Shown here: one piece after another, positions 44,558-53,652 of the stretch | Numbering within the stretch: position 1 is the stretch's first letter | Layout: every line of letters begins with the position of its first letter | Notes under the pieces: generated by a model | The model's database searches: none | What the model saw: the letters and a program-made list of their open reading frames with translations, nothing else | What the model was told of the DNA's origin: nothing | Source of the DNA: Chitinophaga pinensis | GTDB lineage: Bacteria > Bacteroidota > Bacteroidia > Chitinophagales > Chitinophagaceae | Direction of reading: 5' to 3' | NCBI RefSeq assembly: GCF_007896845.1 | Contig: NZ_VOHS01000002.1 | Coordinates: forward strand, 1-64,000 | Length of the DNA stretch: 64,000 bases | Position numbers and translations under genes: made by a program

Positions 44558-44634
44558 CATTTAGTTGTAGTTGATTGAATTGCGAATACAGTAATTCTAA
44601 TTGTGTATAACTGCTGCTTCAATTAAGTTGGGCT

Positions 44635-44716
44635 GCTTCCGGCAATGGCAGTATGGGCTGGATGGCTGTAGTTCTTTGAAGCTCCATCTGCCATTGCCTT
44701 TCTTACAGTCGGAAGC
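44635..44716. repeat. Interrupted inverted repeat in the gap after mnmA
   Basis: GGCAATGGCAG (44641-44651) pairs with CTGCCATTGCC (44688-44698), and outside these GCTTCC (44635-44640) pairs with GGAAGC (44711-44716). The ~300-bp gap between mnmA and the next gene holds this and the terminator but no gene-like frame. It could be a structured RNA, a degenerate repeat or a remnant of a mobile repeat. Confidence 0.45.
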
Positions 44717-44801
44717 CTGAAATAATGATGGTAGTTGAAATAGGGATATGCGTACGGTATATTCGGAATCTGTTTGCAATTGCTGATTACGGCTTCATGC
44801 T

Positions 44802-45116
44802 TTATTTCAGATTAGGTTCATCGCCTTTAGCGCTTTCTACGGCATCTCCAAATGCCTCCCGGAACTGCATTACACTCTCTCTCCTGTCTTTCCATGTTTT
44901 AGAATTAACAACCAGTTCGTCTGCGGCGGATATTGATAATTTCAATTTTCTTACCAGCAATGCGGTAGCTTCCATCTGAGAGAATCCTGCTTCCCTCATT
45001 TTTGATAGCACGATATCGATATCGAATGGTGATCCCATGCGGGCTGCTTCAAAAACGGCTTCCATCTCTTTGGTGATTAATTCATCCATTGGACCATATC
45101 TTAATATAGGTATCAT
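44802..45116 (-). CDS. Small hypothetical protein
   Basis: 104 residues, acidic and helical: MIPILRYGPMDELITKEMEAVFEAARMGSPFDIDIVLSKMREAGFSQMEATALLVRKLKLSISAADELVVNSKTWKDRRESVMQFREAFGDAVESAKGDEPN as a whole, with no signal peptide. The 'REAGFSQMEATALLVRKLKLSISAADELVV' stretch looks like a helix-turn motif similar in outline to bL12-type C-terminal helices ('LGLKEAKxLV'), but this is not a firm match. Divergent from the DUF1801 gene. Function unknown. Confidence 0.65.
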   Translation of the reverse strand: MIPILRYGPMDELITKEMEAVFEAARMGSPFDIDIVLSKMREAGFSQMEATALLVRKLKLSISAADELVVNSKTWKDRRESVMQFREAFGDAVESAKGDEPNLK

Positions 45117-45151
45117 ACTTTCAACTTTATTATTTCTAAATTTACGAAGTT

Positions 45152-45184
45152 ATTACCTCTATTATTACCTCTATTATACCTCAA
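45152..45184. repeat. Short tandem repeat TATTACCTC
   Basis: TTATTACCTC is repeated about three times at roughly 12-bp intervals (TATTACCTC, TATTACCTC, TATACCTC) in the divergent gap of the small hypothetical and DUF1801 genes. Possibly a regulator site or slipped-strand repeat in the promoter. Confidence 0.55.
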
Positions 45185-45194
45185 TTAGCACCCC

Positions 45195-45536
45195 ATGAAC
45201 GCATTAGAGAACTTTTATGAACAACAGCAGGAACCCATTAAAAGCTGTCTGCTTGCTTTACGGAGTATCATTCTCGATCAGCATAAAGACATTACTGCGA
45301 CATGGAAATATGGCATGCCTGTCTTTTGTTACAAAGGCAAAATGCTATGCTATCTGTGGATACATAAAAAGCATAAAGTGCCTTATCTGGGTATTGTAAA
45401 AGGGAAGGATTTCGATGAACCTTTTCTTATACAGGAAGCCCGTGCACGTATGAAAATTATGTTACTGAATCCTGATGAAGATCTTCCTTTACAAACAATA
45501 GAAAAGATTATTCAGAAAGCAATTACGCTATATTAA
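45195..45536 (+). CDS. DUF1801 (YdhG-like) protein
   Basis: 113 residues. The pattern NALENFYEQQQEPIKSCLLALRSIILDQHKDITATWKYGMPVFCYKGKMLCYLWIHKKHKVPYLGIVKG followed by ARARMKIMLLNPDEDLPLQTIEKIIQKAI fits the DUF1801 fold (YdhG/YjhX-like, SCP-like small domain). Cytoplasmic. The biochemical role of the family is not settled. Monocistronic, starting near a short tandem repeat. Confidence 0.85.
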   Translation: MNALENFYEQQQEPIKSCLLALRSIILDQHKDITATWKYGMPVFCYKGKMLCYLWIHKKHKVPYLGIVKGKDFDEPFLIQEARARMKIMLLNPDEDLPLQTIEKIIQKAITLY

Positions 45537-45545
45537 GCGGCAGGC

Positions 45546-46436
45546 CTAATTATACACAATCTTCCTCGTTGTTACCGACTTCCAGCCCTTGCCCAATTGC
45601 TCTTCTGTCTTACTCGTCCAGTTACCTTTATTGTCGTAGATATAGGCGGTATTAAAACTGGCTTTCAGATTCACGCTGTCTGCCTTTGCTGCTGTATTGT
45701 CGTTTCTATGATATTGCTTCCATACAATGTTGTTGCCTTTTTCATTATACTGCAGCGACAACTTATAGTTCACCGTATCAGCTTCCTGCTCTACTCTTTG
45801 TGTCAGTTGACAGGCGGGATTGTATTGTTCTATGATGGTTTTCCACGGCATCTCCACAGGCATGATATGTCTGGATACTTCCAGCGGACCACCCTTTTCG
45901 GTGATAGTGATGAATTCCTTTCTGTCTCCCGGCTGACGCGTGATCCAGATGGAATCTCCTTTAGGACTGTACTTATATTTACTGCTGCTTTCGATACTAT
46001 AGAAACGATTTACTTTTTCAATACGTCTGCCATTGGCATCGTACATGAACTTATCCGTGTTGTAGGTACTGTGATGATCAGAGTAGATCAGTGCCTGTAT
46101 CCTGCCGGCGCTATCATAGCGGATCGTTAGCGTGTCATGCTGCATTCTGCGTGTGGCAACCGCTATCTGGTGTAAGCGGCCATCACGGAAAAGGTATTCA
46201 CGGGAGATCGTATCCTTGTAGGTATAATCGCTGGCTTTGGTTTCGGTATAAGTCTTCTCTGAGATATGCGAAACAGTTCCCTCCAGTTGCTCCGGACGAA
46301 AAACAGTGGTAATATCTTCATCAAGGAGTTGCGCAGTAATCACTGCGATCCTGTCTTTTTTCTCTACTGTTACTTTAGATGTGGTGGTTGATTTACATGC
46401 TGCCAATACCGGCAACAACCATAACAATCTTCTCAT
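45546..46436 (-). CDS. Lipoprotein with YD/RHS-like repeats
   Basis: 296 residues with lipobox LLPVLAAC (lipid Cys at residue 14). The mature part contains beta-hairpin units of the RHS type: TIRYDSAGRIQALIYSDHH, DKFMYDANGRRIEKVNRFY, SLQYNEKGNNIVWKQYHRND, AYIYDNKGNWTSKTEEQLG. It ends TTRKIVYN. Such single lipoproteins are common and of unknown function in Bacteroidota, probably anchored to the outer membrane or periplasm. Precedes the RsmB-type gene's stop by 17 bp on the same strand; not clearly linked in function. Confidence 0.82.
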   Translation of the reverse strand: MRRLLWLLPVLAACKSTTTSKVTVEKKDRIAVITAQLLDEDITTVFRPEQLEGTVSHISEKTYTETKASDYTYKDTISREYLFRDGRLHQIAVATRRMQHDTLTIRYDSAGRIQALIYSDHHSTYNTDKFMYDANGRRIEKVNRFYSIESSSKYKYSPKGDSIWITRQPGDRKEFITITEKGGPLEVSRHIMPVEMPWKTIIEQYNPACQLTQRVEQEADTVNYKLSLQYNEKGNNIVWKQYHRNDNTAAKADSVNLKASFNTAYIYDNKGNWTSKTEEQLGKGWKSVTTRKIVYN

Positions 46437-46453
46437 AGGGCAATTTAAGCGTT

Positions 46454-47614
46454 TTATTGCTTTATCAGTTTCACGGCAAACATAGAGTCCGCCCGATGTT
46501 CATAACCGGCTATTACGCCTCCTTCCTGCCTTTTCAGGCCGCTTTCTTTTTCGAGGAATGTCACTACGTCTTCATTCTCCTGATGGAATACGGAACAGGT
46601 GATATACACCAGTGTACCGCCCGGCTTCAGTAAGTGTACAATATTCGACGCAATCTTCTGTTGCAGCTGCTGATAGGTTGTAATCTGCTTTTCGGTAAAG
46701 AATGACATGTTTTCCGGCGTACGTCCCCAGGTACCGGAACCAGAGCAGGGTGCATCCAGTATAATATGATCAAAACGACGGTCTTTGATAGCGGATGTAG
46801 TCACCGGTGCCGTCAGATCCATTACAATACTTTCATACTGCCGGATACCTGCTTCTTTAAAACGTTGATGCAGGTTCTGGATAATACTGGCTCTTACATC
46901 ACTGACCAGTAGTTTCACACCGGGTTGCTGATCCAGTAAGAGGATAGATTTTCCACCGCTGGCAGCACAACTATCCCACCAGAGTTCTCCTGCTTTTGGA
47001 TGGAACAAAGCGCCTACTTTCTGCGAAGAGGCATCCTGTATTTCATACCAGCTTTTATCAGTAATAACTGTATCTATTTTGGTACTGTTAGGCAATGCGA
47101 TCGTATCCTCGCCAATAGCGGTGTGAGCAATGCCGGCTTTTTCCAGCTGACGTAGAATGGCGGACTGCCGGTTATGTCGTGTTCTGATGAACAGATCCGG
47201 CTGTATAAAAAAGGAACGGTTGAAAGCAGCGCTGTCAATATCTGCGGATAATGCAGCCGTGAATGGAAATACAGTGGTGGCAGCTGTGATACCGAGAAAG
47301 TCCAGTTTATCTGTTATCGGCAGACTTACCTTTTCATTCAGCTCCGGACGGAAAAACTGTAACAGATCACTACCTGTTGTTTCGCAGAGGAATGTGCCCA
47401 GCAGGATCCTTTCTGCCATACTTTTTTCCTGCTGCCACAGATGGCCGAGACGGTAGTACTGGTACACCAGTTGAGATATCTGACGGCGATCACGACTACC
47501 CATGTAAGGATGCTGTTTAAAGAATCCTTTCAGGAAATGATGTAAAGGCAGACTCCCATCATAGCTCACGATGATCTTTTCTGCGGAGGCGATATAATTT
47601 TCCCAGCGGGTCAT
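46454..47614 (-). CDS. RsmB/NOP2-family RNA (cytosine-5) methyltransferase
   Basis: 386 residues from MTRWENYIASAEKIIVSYDG (an ATG at 47638 adds eight). An N-terminal helical NusB-like part is followed by a Rossmann methyltransferase: GELWWDSCAASGGKSILLLDQ (SAM motif I), DHIILDAPCSGSGTWGRTPE with the releasing Cys, and GTLVYITCSVFHQENEDVV with the catalytic Cys in TCS. Likely methylates a cytosine in 16S rRNA, but substrate assignment among NOL1/NOP2/sun members is uncertain. Separated from sucB by a terminator hairpin. Confidence 0.92.
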   Translation of the reverse strand: MTRWENYIASAEKIIVSYDGSLPLHHFLKGFFKQHPYMGSRDRRQISQLVYQYYRLGHLWQQEKSMAERILLGTFLCETTGSDLLQFFRPELNEKVSLPITDKLDFLGITAATTVFPFTAALSADIDSAAFNRSFFIQPDLFIRTRHNRQSAILRQLEKAGIAHTAIGEDTIALPNSTKIDTVITDKSWYEIQDASSQKVGALFHPKAGELWWDSCAASGGKSILLLDQQPGVKLLVSDVRASIIQNLHQRFKEAGIRQYESIVMDLTAPVTTSAIKDRRFDHIILDAPCSGSGTWGRTPENMSFFTEKQITTYQQLQQKIASNIVHLLKPGGTLVYITCSVFHQENEDVVTFLEKESGLKRQEGGVIAGYEHRADSMFAVKLIKQ

Positions 47615-47641
47615 ATTTGGAGGATGCGAAAGTATCAAAAA

Positions 47642-47694
47642 GCGAAACGCTTAACGCGATTGGCAATAAGGCAATCAGGCGTTAAGCGTTTCGC
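47642..47694 (-). terminator. Terminator after the sucA-sucB operon
   Basis: GCGAAACGCTTAACGC (47642-47657) and GCGTTAAGCGTTTCGC (47679-47694) are a 16-bp perfect inverted repeat. The 21-base loop itself contains GATTG/CAATC. On the minus strand a T5 run follows. Related words (GCGTTTAGCGTTAA) recur at 47706-47720. Confidence 0.85.
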
Positions 47695-47720
47695 ATTATG
47701 CGTTCCGCGTTTAGCGTTAA

Positions 47721-49298
47721 TTAGAGTTTCAGTAATGCTTTCAGTGGATCTTTACCGAACAGTAACTGCTCAGGGCTTTCCAGCATTTCTTTCACACGTA
47801 CCAGGAAGCTTACAGACTCACGACCATCAATGATACGGTGGTCATAGCTGAGTGCCAGATACATCATCGGACGGATCACTACCTGTCCGTTAACAGCCAT
47901 CGGGCGTTCCTGAATTTTGTGCATACCCAGAATAGCAGACTGCGGGATGTTGATGATCGGAGTACTCATCAGGGAACCGAATACACCACCGTTGGTGATG
48001 GTGAAGGTACCACCGGTCATTTCATCCATCGTGAGTTTATTGTCACGGGCTTTAGTAGCCAGTTCAACCACTTTCTTCTCGATCTGCGCCATATCAAGGC
48101 TTTCAGCGTTGCGGATCACCGGTACAACCAGACCTTTCGGTGCAGATACTGCGATAGATACATCACAGTAGTCGTGGAATACCAGTTCTTCGCCATCGAT
48201 ATATGCATTCACGGAAGGGAATTCCTTCAGTGCGAAACAAACCGCTTTGGTGAAGAAGCTCATGAAGCCCAGATTCACCTCGTGTTGTTTCTTAAAGATC
48301 TCTTTGTATTTAGCACGCAGTTCCATGATCGCTGTCATATCTACCTCGTTGAAGGTAGTCAGCATCGCGGTGGTGTTTTTCGCTTCTACCAGACGGCGGG
48401 AAACGGTCTTACGCAGGTTGCTCATTTTCTCACGGCGTTCTCCGCGGGTGAACATTTCCTGACCGATAGCCACACCCGGGTTCTGCAGCGCAGCAAAAAC
48501 ATCATCTTTCATGATTTTGCCATGAGCGCCTGTACCCTTGATAGAGGACGGATCTACGTGTTTGTCAGCAATAACTGCAGCAGCTACCGGACTAGCTTTC
48601 ACATCGTTCGGGATAGCGGTTACAGGTGCCTGTTGTGCCTGTGGAGCAGCGGCCTGTGGAGTCGCAGCCGGAGCAGCTGCTGCTGCCGGTTGTGCTTTAC
48701 CCGCAGGACGTCCTACACTGGTATCTATTTTTGCGATAGGATCACCTACCTTTAATACATCTCCTTCTTTACCTAAAGTCTGTAATGCACCAGCTTCTTC
48801 TGCGTTCAGTTCGAAAGTAGCTTTTTCAGATTCCAGTTCGCAGATCACTTCATCACGTTCTACAAACTCACCATCTTTCTTCAGCCACTTGATCAATGTC
48901 ACTTCGCTGATGGATTCGCCCACAGTAGGCACTTTCATCTCAATCGTTCCTTTGTTCACCGCTGGCGCTGCAGGAGCTTCTGCCGCTGGTGCCGGTGTTT
49001 CTGCCACTGGAGCTGCGGGTGCAGCAGCCGGTGCTGGTGCAGATCCTCCTGCCGGAGCAGCAGCATCTGTATCAATTGAACAAGCGATATCGCCTACTTT
49101 TAAAGTAGCGCCTTCCGGAGCCAGTATTTTCAGGACCCCTGCTTTTTCTGCATTCAGTTCAAAGGTGGCTTTTTCAGATTCCATTTCACAGATCACCTCA
49201 TCCTGCTGTACATAATCTCCGTCTTTCTTCAACCACTTTGCAATTGTTACCTCGCTAATAGATTCTCCTACCGTAGGAACTTTGATTTCGATAGCCAT
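47721..49298 (-). CDS. sucB: 2-oxoglutarate dehydrogenase E2, dihydrolipoyl succinyltransferase
   Basis: 525 residues from [18 protein letters not shown]. Two lipoyl domains (about 1-78 and 119-196), each with the lipoyl-lysine turn [12 protein letters not shown] and separated by Ala/Pro-rich linkers. Then a peripheral-subunit-binding domain ([32 protein letters not shown]) and the acyltransferase core ending [23 protein letters not shown] with catalytic His/Asp. It transfers the succinyl group to CoA in the TCA cycle. Follows sucA by 67 bp. E. coli SucB has one lipoyl domain, so the duplication is a variant. Confidence 0.96.
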   Translation of the reverse strand: MAIEIKVPTVGESISEVTIAKWLKKDGDYVQQDEVICEMESEKATFELNAEKAGVLKILAPEGATLKVGDIACSIDTDAAAPAGGSAPAPAAAPAAPVAETPAPAAEAPAAPAVNKGTIEMKVPTVGESISEVTLIKWLKKDGEFVERDEVICELESEKATFELNAEEAGALQTLGKEGDVLKVGDPIAKIDTSVGRPAGKAQPAAAAAPAATPQAAAPQAQQAPVTAIPNDVKASPVAAAVIADKHVDPSSIKGTGAHGKIMKDDVFAALQNPGVAIGQEMFTRGERREKMSNLRKTVSRRLVEAKNTTAMLTTFNEVDMTAIMELRAKYKEIFKKQHEVNLGFMSFFTKAVCFALKEFPSVNAYIDGEELVFHDYCDVSIAVSAPKGLVVPVIRNAESLDMAQIEKKVVELATKARDNKLTMDEMTGGTFTITNGGVFGSLMSTPIINIPQSAILGMHKIQERPMAVNGQVVIRPMMYLALSYDHRIIDGRESVSFLVRVKEMLESPEQLLFGKDPLKALLKL

Positions 49299-49365
49299 AT
49301 TTCTAATTTCTGTGTGCAATCAATGTTTAAAAGTGAAAACGCGCTTCACTTGATTCTCAATTCGT

Positions 49366-52116
49366 CTAAATGTTAAATGCAGTTTCGATGATCTCCAGCT
49401 GCTCTCTTGCGTGAACTTTCGCAAAACCTGTTGCAGTAGCTGCACTTGGGTTGCGGCTGATCACACCGTAGTTGATCTGTTTCAGGTTCATCTGCAGATA
49501 AGATGCAGCACCCATGTTCAGCGGCTCTTCCTGTACCCAGAACCATGTAGCAGCTTTGTACTTCTGGTTCAGTGCTTCCAGTTGTGTAACCGGCAGCGGA
49601 TACAGTTGCTCCAGTCTTACGATGGCAACATCTTTTCTGTTTTCTTTCTGCTGTTTTTCACTCAGATCAAAATACATCTTACCAGTACACAGCAATACTT
49701 TTTTCACTTTAGACGGATCATCTACGAATTCATCATCCAGTACTTCTTTAAATCCACCTTCAGTGAATGCTGAAATTGGTGAATAAGAACCTACGTGCCT
49801 TAAGTTGGCTTTCGGTGCGAAGTTAACCAGTGGCTTACGGAACGGCCATGTCAGCTGACGACGCAGTGCATGGAAGAAGTTAGCCGATGTGGTAATATTC
49901 GTAACGATCATATTGTATTCAGCACATGCCTGCAGGAATCTTTCCGGACGGGCATTGGAGTGGTCAGGTCCACCACCTTCGTAACCGTGTGGCAGTAACA
50001 TTACCAGACCATTCTGTGTTGTCCATTTCTGTTCTGCACTGCTTACATACTGGTCGATCACTGTCTGGGCGCCGTTGGCAAAGTCACCATATTGTGCTTC
50101 CCACAGTACCAGTGTGTTCGGATTAGCCATTGCATAACCATATTCAAAACCAAGTACCGCAAATTCACTCAGCAGGGAGTTGTAGATACGGAACTGACCT
50201 TGTTTGTCCTGCAATGAACCCAGTCTGCTATAAGTAGCGTTGGTGTTCTCATCAAACAGGATAGCGTGACGGTGAGAGAAAGTACCTCTCTTTACGTCTT
50301 CACCACTCATACGCACGTCTTTGCCTTCAGCCAGCAGACTTGCATATGCCATCAGCTCACCGGTTGCCCAGTCCAGCTTACCTTCTGTTTCGAACAGTTT
50401 TATTTTATCCTGTAACAGTTTTTCCACTTTACGCAATGGCACAAATTCTTTTGGCCATTCCATCAGTTTACCGAACAGGCGTCTTACTTCTTCTTCTTTG
50501 ATGGCAGTTACCGGAGACTGCTCAAAATCTTCCGGCTGGGACTTGCGCAATGCAGCCCACCATTCTTCAGGTTTCTGGTAGTGGTAAGGCAGCGGATTCT
50601 GTCTTACTTCATCCAGACGTTCCTGCAGATTAGCCCAGAAGCTCTTCTCCATTTCCTTCGCCAGTTCCTGTACTTCCACTTCACCTGCCTGCAGCAGTTT
50701 CTGGGTGTACACCTCGCGAGGGTTAGGATGTTTATCAATCAGTGCATACAGGCTTGGTTGGGTGAACTTAGGTTCGTCACCTTCGTTATGGCCATGTTTA
50801 CGGTAGCACAGTAAGTCGATGAAGATATCGGAGTTGAATTCTTGTCTGTAACGGGCAGCGATTTCAGCTACTTTTACCACTGCTTCCGCATCGTCGCCAT
50901 TCACATGGAATACAGGCGCCTGTACGGTTGAAGCGATACTGGTACAATAGTCAGAAGAACGTGCATCGTCAAAGTCGGTAGTGAAACCGATCTGGTTATT
51001 GATCACCAGGTGCATTGTACCACCGGTGTAGTAACCTTTCAGGTTGCTCATCTGAAGGAGCTCATATATTACACCTTGTCCTGCTACAGCGGCATCACCG
51101 TGAATCAGGATAGGCAGTATTTTATCGTAGTCGCTACCATAGATAACGTCCGCTTTACTGCGGGCAAAACCTGTCACCAGCGGGTCCACCACTTCCAGAT
51201 GGGAAGGGTTAGGCAGCAGCTGCAGGTTTACGTTTTTACCAGACGGCGTTGTAACAATGGAACGGAAACCCAGATGGTATTTCACGTCACCACTACCCAT
51301 CGTCAGGTCAGGTACTGCATGACCTTCAAACTCATTGAAGATCTGCTCATACGTTTTACCGAGAATATTAGCCAATACGTTCAGACGGCCGCGGTGCGCC
51401 ATACCGATCACTGCTTCCTGTACGCCTGCGTCAGCAGCAGTGTTGATAATGGTGTCCAGCGCAGGGATGGTGTTTTCACCACCTTCCAGACCGAAACGTT
51501 TCTGACCGATGTATTTTGTGTGAAGGAATTTTTCAAACATTACACCCTGATTCAGTTTGAGCAGGATGCGTTTTTTGCTGTCCAGTGTAGTGGGCTGCTG
51601 GAAAGTGGTTTCCATTTCTTTCTGTAACCACTCGACCTTTTTAGCGTCGTTGATATATGTGAATTCTAATCCGACTGCCGCAGCATATACCTGCTTCAGG
51701 CGGTTCACGATATTTTCCAGGGAGGTCTTACCCAATCCCAGGACCTGACCGGCATAGAATTCAGTTTTCAGATCTGCCTCACCAAGGCCATAAAAAGAAA
51801 TATCCAGGTTGGCTTGCCTATCCTTCCTTTCACGGATAGGATTCGTCTTAGAGATCAGATGCCCCTTTTTACGGTAGGCCTGTATCAGTCTGTAAACATT
51901 GAGTTCCTTTGTTAACTGATCACTGCTCACCGGTAAACCGGCGCCCGCCGCTCCCGGCGCTCCTGCTTTTCCATTAACGTTATTTACCGCAAAGTCAAAT
52001 CCTTCAAAAAACTTGCTCCATTCCGGGTCTACTGCGCCAGGGTCTTTACGGTAATCCTGGTATAAAGATTCAATGTAGGCAGGATGTGAGTTGGTAACAA
52101 ATGAGAAGTCCTTCAT
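49366..52116 (-). CDS. sucA: 2-oxoglutarate dehydrogenase E1
   Basis: 916 residues. N-terminal helix SNPAYIESLY-type start reading SHPAYIESLYQDYRKDPGAVDPEWSKFFEGF. The thiamine-diphosphate part contains VIGMAHRGRLNVLANILGK, LIHGDAAVAGQGVIYELLQMS, LVINNQIGFTTD and RYRQEFNSDIFIDLLCYRKHGHNEGDEP. The transketolase-like C-terminal half has FRIYNSLLSEFAVLGFEYGYAM and LLPHGYEGGGPDHSNARPERFLQ. It decarboxylates 2-oxoglutarate onto the lipoyl arm of SucB. First gene of the sucAB operon. E3 is not in the window. Confidence 0.97.
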   Translation of the reverse strand: MKDFSFVTNSHPAYIESLYQDYRKDPGAVDPEWSKFFEGFDFAVNNVNGKAGAPGAAGAGLPVSSDQLTKELNVYRLIQAYRKKGHLISKTNPIRERKDRQANLDISFYGLGEADLKTEFYAGQVLGLGKTSLENIVNRLKQVYAAAVGLEFTYINDAKKVEWLQKEMETTFQQPTTLDSKKRILLKLNQGVMFEKFLHTKYIGQKRFGLEGGENTIPALDTIINTAADAGVQEAVIGMAHRGRLNVLANILGKTYEQIFNEFEGHAVPDLTMGSGDVKYHLGFRSIVTTPSGKNVNLQLLPNPSHLEVVDPLVTGFARSKADVIYGSDYDKILPILIHGDAAVAGQGVIYELLQMSNLKGYYTGGTMHLVINNQIGFTTDFDDARSSDYCTSIASTVQAPVFHVNGDDAEAVVKVAEIAARYRQEFNSDIFIDLLCYRKHGHNEGDEPKFTQPSLYALIDKHPNPREVYTQKLLQAGEVEVQELAKEMEKSFWANLQERLDEVRQNPLPYHYQKPEEWWAALRKSQPEDFEQSPVTAIKEEEVRRLFGKLMEWPKEFVPLRKVEKLLQDKIKLFETEGKLDWATGELMAYASLLAEGKDVRMSGEDVKRGTFSHRHAILFDENTNATYSRLGSLQDKQGQFRIYNSLLSEFAVLGFEYGYAMANPNTLVLWEAQYGDFANGAQTVIDQYVSSAEQKWTTQNGLVMLLPHGYEGGGPDHSNARPERFLQACAEYNMIVTNITTSANFFHALRRQLTWPFRKPLVNFAPKANLRHVGSYSPISAFTEGGFKEVLDDEFVDDPSKVKKVLLCTGKMYFDLSEKQQKENRKDVAIVRLEQLYPLPVTQLEALNQKYKAATWFWVQEEPLNMGAASYLQMNLKQINYGVISRNPSAATATGFAKVHAREQLEIIETAFNI

Positions 52117-52375
52117 TTACAACGAGTTTTGCTAAAGCTTCGATTCAAATTGCTATTCTGTTGAATGCCCCTTATATAATATATGGGATTGCAAATATCG
52201 TTGCTTTTTTGTGAAAGAAAAACGGAAAAATAGTGAAGGTTTAAAGCTTAATCCGAAACACTTAAGCTACAATTCTTATATTAACTGGTTTTTACCTGAT
52301 TTTAACGACTTTTCACTAATTTTACAGGCACTCAGCAAGGGATGTGATCAAATATTCAGGGTAATTTCCTTTTTA

Positions 52376-52407
52376 TTTGTTTTCTATGGAAGTAATTCCT
52401 ACCTTTG
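52376..52407 (+). promoter_or_regulatory. Bacteroidota primary-sigma promoter of rpsT
   Basis: TTTG at 52376-52379 and TACCTTTG at 52400-52407 are separated by 20 bp, an exact fit to TTTG-N19-21-TAnnTTTG. A start site near 52414 would give a ~20-base leader before the rpsT ATG at 52433. The remainder of the 315-bp gap to sucA (52117-52375) shows nothing else that I can name. Confidence 0.85.
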
Positions 52408-52432
52408 CCGTCCGAAACTTGAAATTTAAACA

Positions 52433-52687
52433 ATGGCAAACCATAAAGCAACGAAAAAAGACGTACGTCAGAGCAGAAAACGGAATGAGCGTAACCGTTA
52501 CTACGGTAAAACTACCCGTAATGCTATCCGTGATCTGAAGAAATTGACTGAAAAAGCGGCTGCTGACGAGAAGTTGTCTGATGTGATCTCTATGATCGAC
52601 AAGTTGGCTAAACGTAATGTTATTCATAAAAATAAAGCAGCCAACCTGAAGAGCAAACTTTCTAAGAAAGTAAACGCTATCGCGTAA
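52433..52687 (+). CDS. rpsT: 30S ribosomal protein S20
   Basis: 84 residues, very basic and helical: begins MANHKATKKDVRQSRKRNERNRYYGKT, continues KLTEKAAADEKLSDVISMIDKLAKRNVIHKNKAANLKSKLSKKVNAIA. The ending with NVIHKNKAANLKSKLSK is the S20 signature. Binds 16S rRNA early in 30S assembly. Own promoter and terminator, so a single-gene unit. Confidence 0.98.
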   Translation: MANHKATKKDVRQSRKRNERNRYYGKTTRNAIRDLKKLTEKAAADEKLSDVISMIDKLAKRNVIHKNKAANLKSKLSKKVNAIA

Positions 52688-52719
52688 GCGCTTTAGTCTG
52701 AAAATAATTGATACAACAG

Positions 52720-52749
52720 GCTCTTCCTGCAAACAGGAAGGGCTTTTTG
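52720..52749 (+). terminator. Terminator after rpsT
   Basis: CTTCCTG (52723-52729) and CAGGAAG (52734-52740) around CAAA, extended to a 10-bp stem (52720-52743), followed by TTTTTG. 33 bp after the rpsT stop. Confidence 0.9.
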
Positions 52750-53064
52750 TTGTCTGTATAAGTGCGATCTGAGAACTGCCTTGGATTGTCCGGATTTATG
52801 TGCTCCCGAAAGAGTACTGCTTTTACAGACTATTTCACAGGTAGCCCGGACGTAACCTCTTACGTATCCAATATTCAGGAAATAGTAATGATAAGAGATG
52901 AGCCTGTCAGATCTGGCAATTACTTGCTCCTTCAAAAATGCTGAAGATCAGCTTAATTGCCCACGGATAGTCACGGCTGACAGATCCGTATTTAGTACTT
53001 ATCCAGTTCAATGGTCTTCAACAGGTTATCTGTATCAAGTCCACCTCACCTCCACCCTACTTAC
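52750..53064. other. Gene-free stretch before the repeat block
   Basis: Short open frames exist on both strands but none has protein-like composition, a plausible start or a recognisable family. No hairpin or promoter of note was seen. It leads into the tandem repeats at 53069. Confidence 0.4.
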
Positions 53065-53068
53065 ACAT

Positions 53069-53352
53069 CAGCTTCCCCTCAACAGCCCCGCAGCCTTCGT
53101 GCTCTTACTCCTCAGATACCACCATCTACCGCCATTTCTGCACAATCCACTGACTACCAAATATCAGCTTCGCCTCAGCAGCCCCGCAGCCTCCCTGCTT
53201 TCATTCCTCAGATACCACCATCCCGCAATTCTCACATAATCCCTTTATCACCAAATATCAGCTTCTCCTCAGTAGCCCCGCAGCCTCCCTGCTCTCATTT
53301 CTCAGATACCACCGTCTGCCGCCATTTCTGCACAATCAACTGACCACCAAAT
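53069..53352. repeat. Three imperfect ~95-bp tandem repeats
   Basis: Units start with CAGCTTC at 53069, 53165 and 53259 (spacing 96 and 94 bp). Each has CAGCTTC, an AGCCCCGCAGCCT block about 20 bases in, CTCAGATACCACC about 50 in, and an AC-CAAAT end; copies 1 and 3 also share CCGCCATTTCTGCACAATC. Copy 2 differs most in its second half. No frame stays open through all three on either strand, so this is unlikely to be coding. Confidence 0.85.
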
Positions 53353-53386
53353 AGATGCATTTCTTACAGGCAAAACATTATTCCTT

Positions 53387-53504
53387 GTTCCACGAAGGTT
53401 CCACAGTTGCTTTGCAGCATGTTTCACAAGCGTTCCACACATGTTCCACACAAGCACAACAATAGTTTCACGAGGGTTCCACGTTTGTTCCACAAAGGTT
53501 CCAC
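53387..53504. repeat. Nine GTTCCAC-type heptamers phased at 11 bp
   Basis: GTTCCAC begins at 53387, 53398, 53432, 53443, 53476, 53487 and 53498, with GTTTCAC at 53421 and 53465. Successive starts differ by 11, 23, 11, 11, 22, 11, 11 and 11, so almost every element sits on one face of the helix. Four-base spacers vary (GAAG, AAGC, ACAT, GAGG, GTTT, AAAG). An 11-base period rules out a coding repeat. Function unknown; protein-binding array is the simplest reading. Confidence 0.85.
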
Positions 53505-53652
53505 AACAAGAAAAGATGTATGCCTGATAATATTCCTCAGATATATCCATGCTAACAATACTGTCATCCATCTACATCATCTTCCCCTAATTTGCATCGA
53601 AATCACCTCCCCTCCCCTTATTTCATCTTCAGTTTATTCCCTGCTTAATATC

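Noticed and set aside
44597..44779. 60-residue minus-strand open frame after mnmA
   Set aside because: Built over the inverted repeat, no family features and no plausible start.
47838..48755. 305-residue open frame on the plus strand
   Set aside because: Antisense to the sucB gene, low-complexity and without motifs; the sucB reading is unambiguous.
53387..53504. CRISPR array or oriC DnaA-box cluster
   Set aside because: Repeats are 7 bp with 4-base spacers, unlike CRISPR (about 30 bp each). The words miss two of nine DnaA-box positions, and no dnaA gene or AT-rich unwinding region is beside them.
53302..53571. 89-residue minus-strand frame with WNxRGT-like repeats
   Set aside because: The repeats come from the GTTCCAC array with an 11-base period, which is not a multiple of three, so the peptide repeat is not maintained. 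No start signal.
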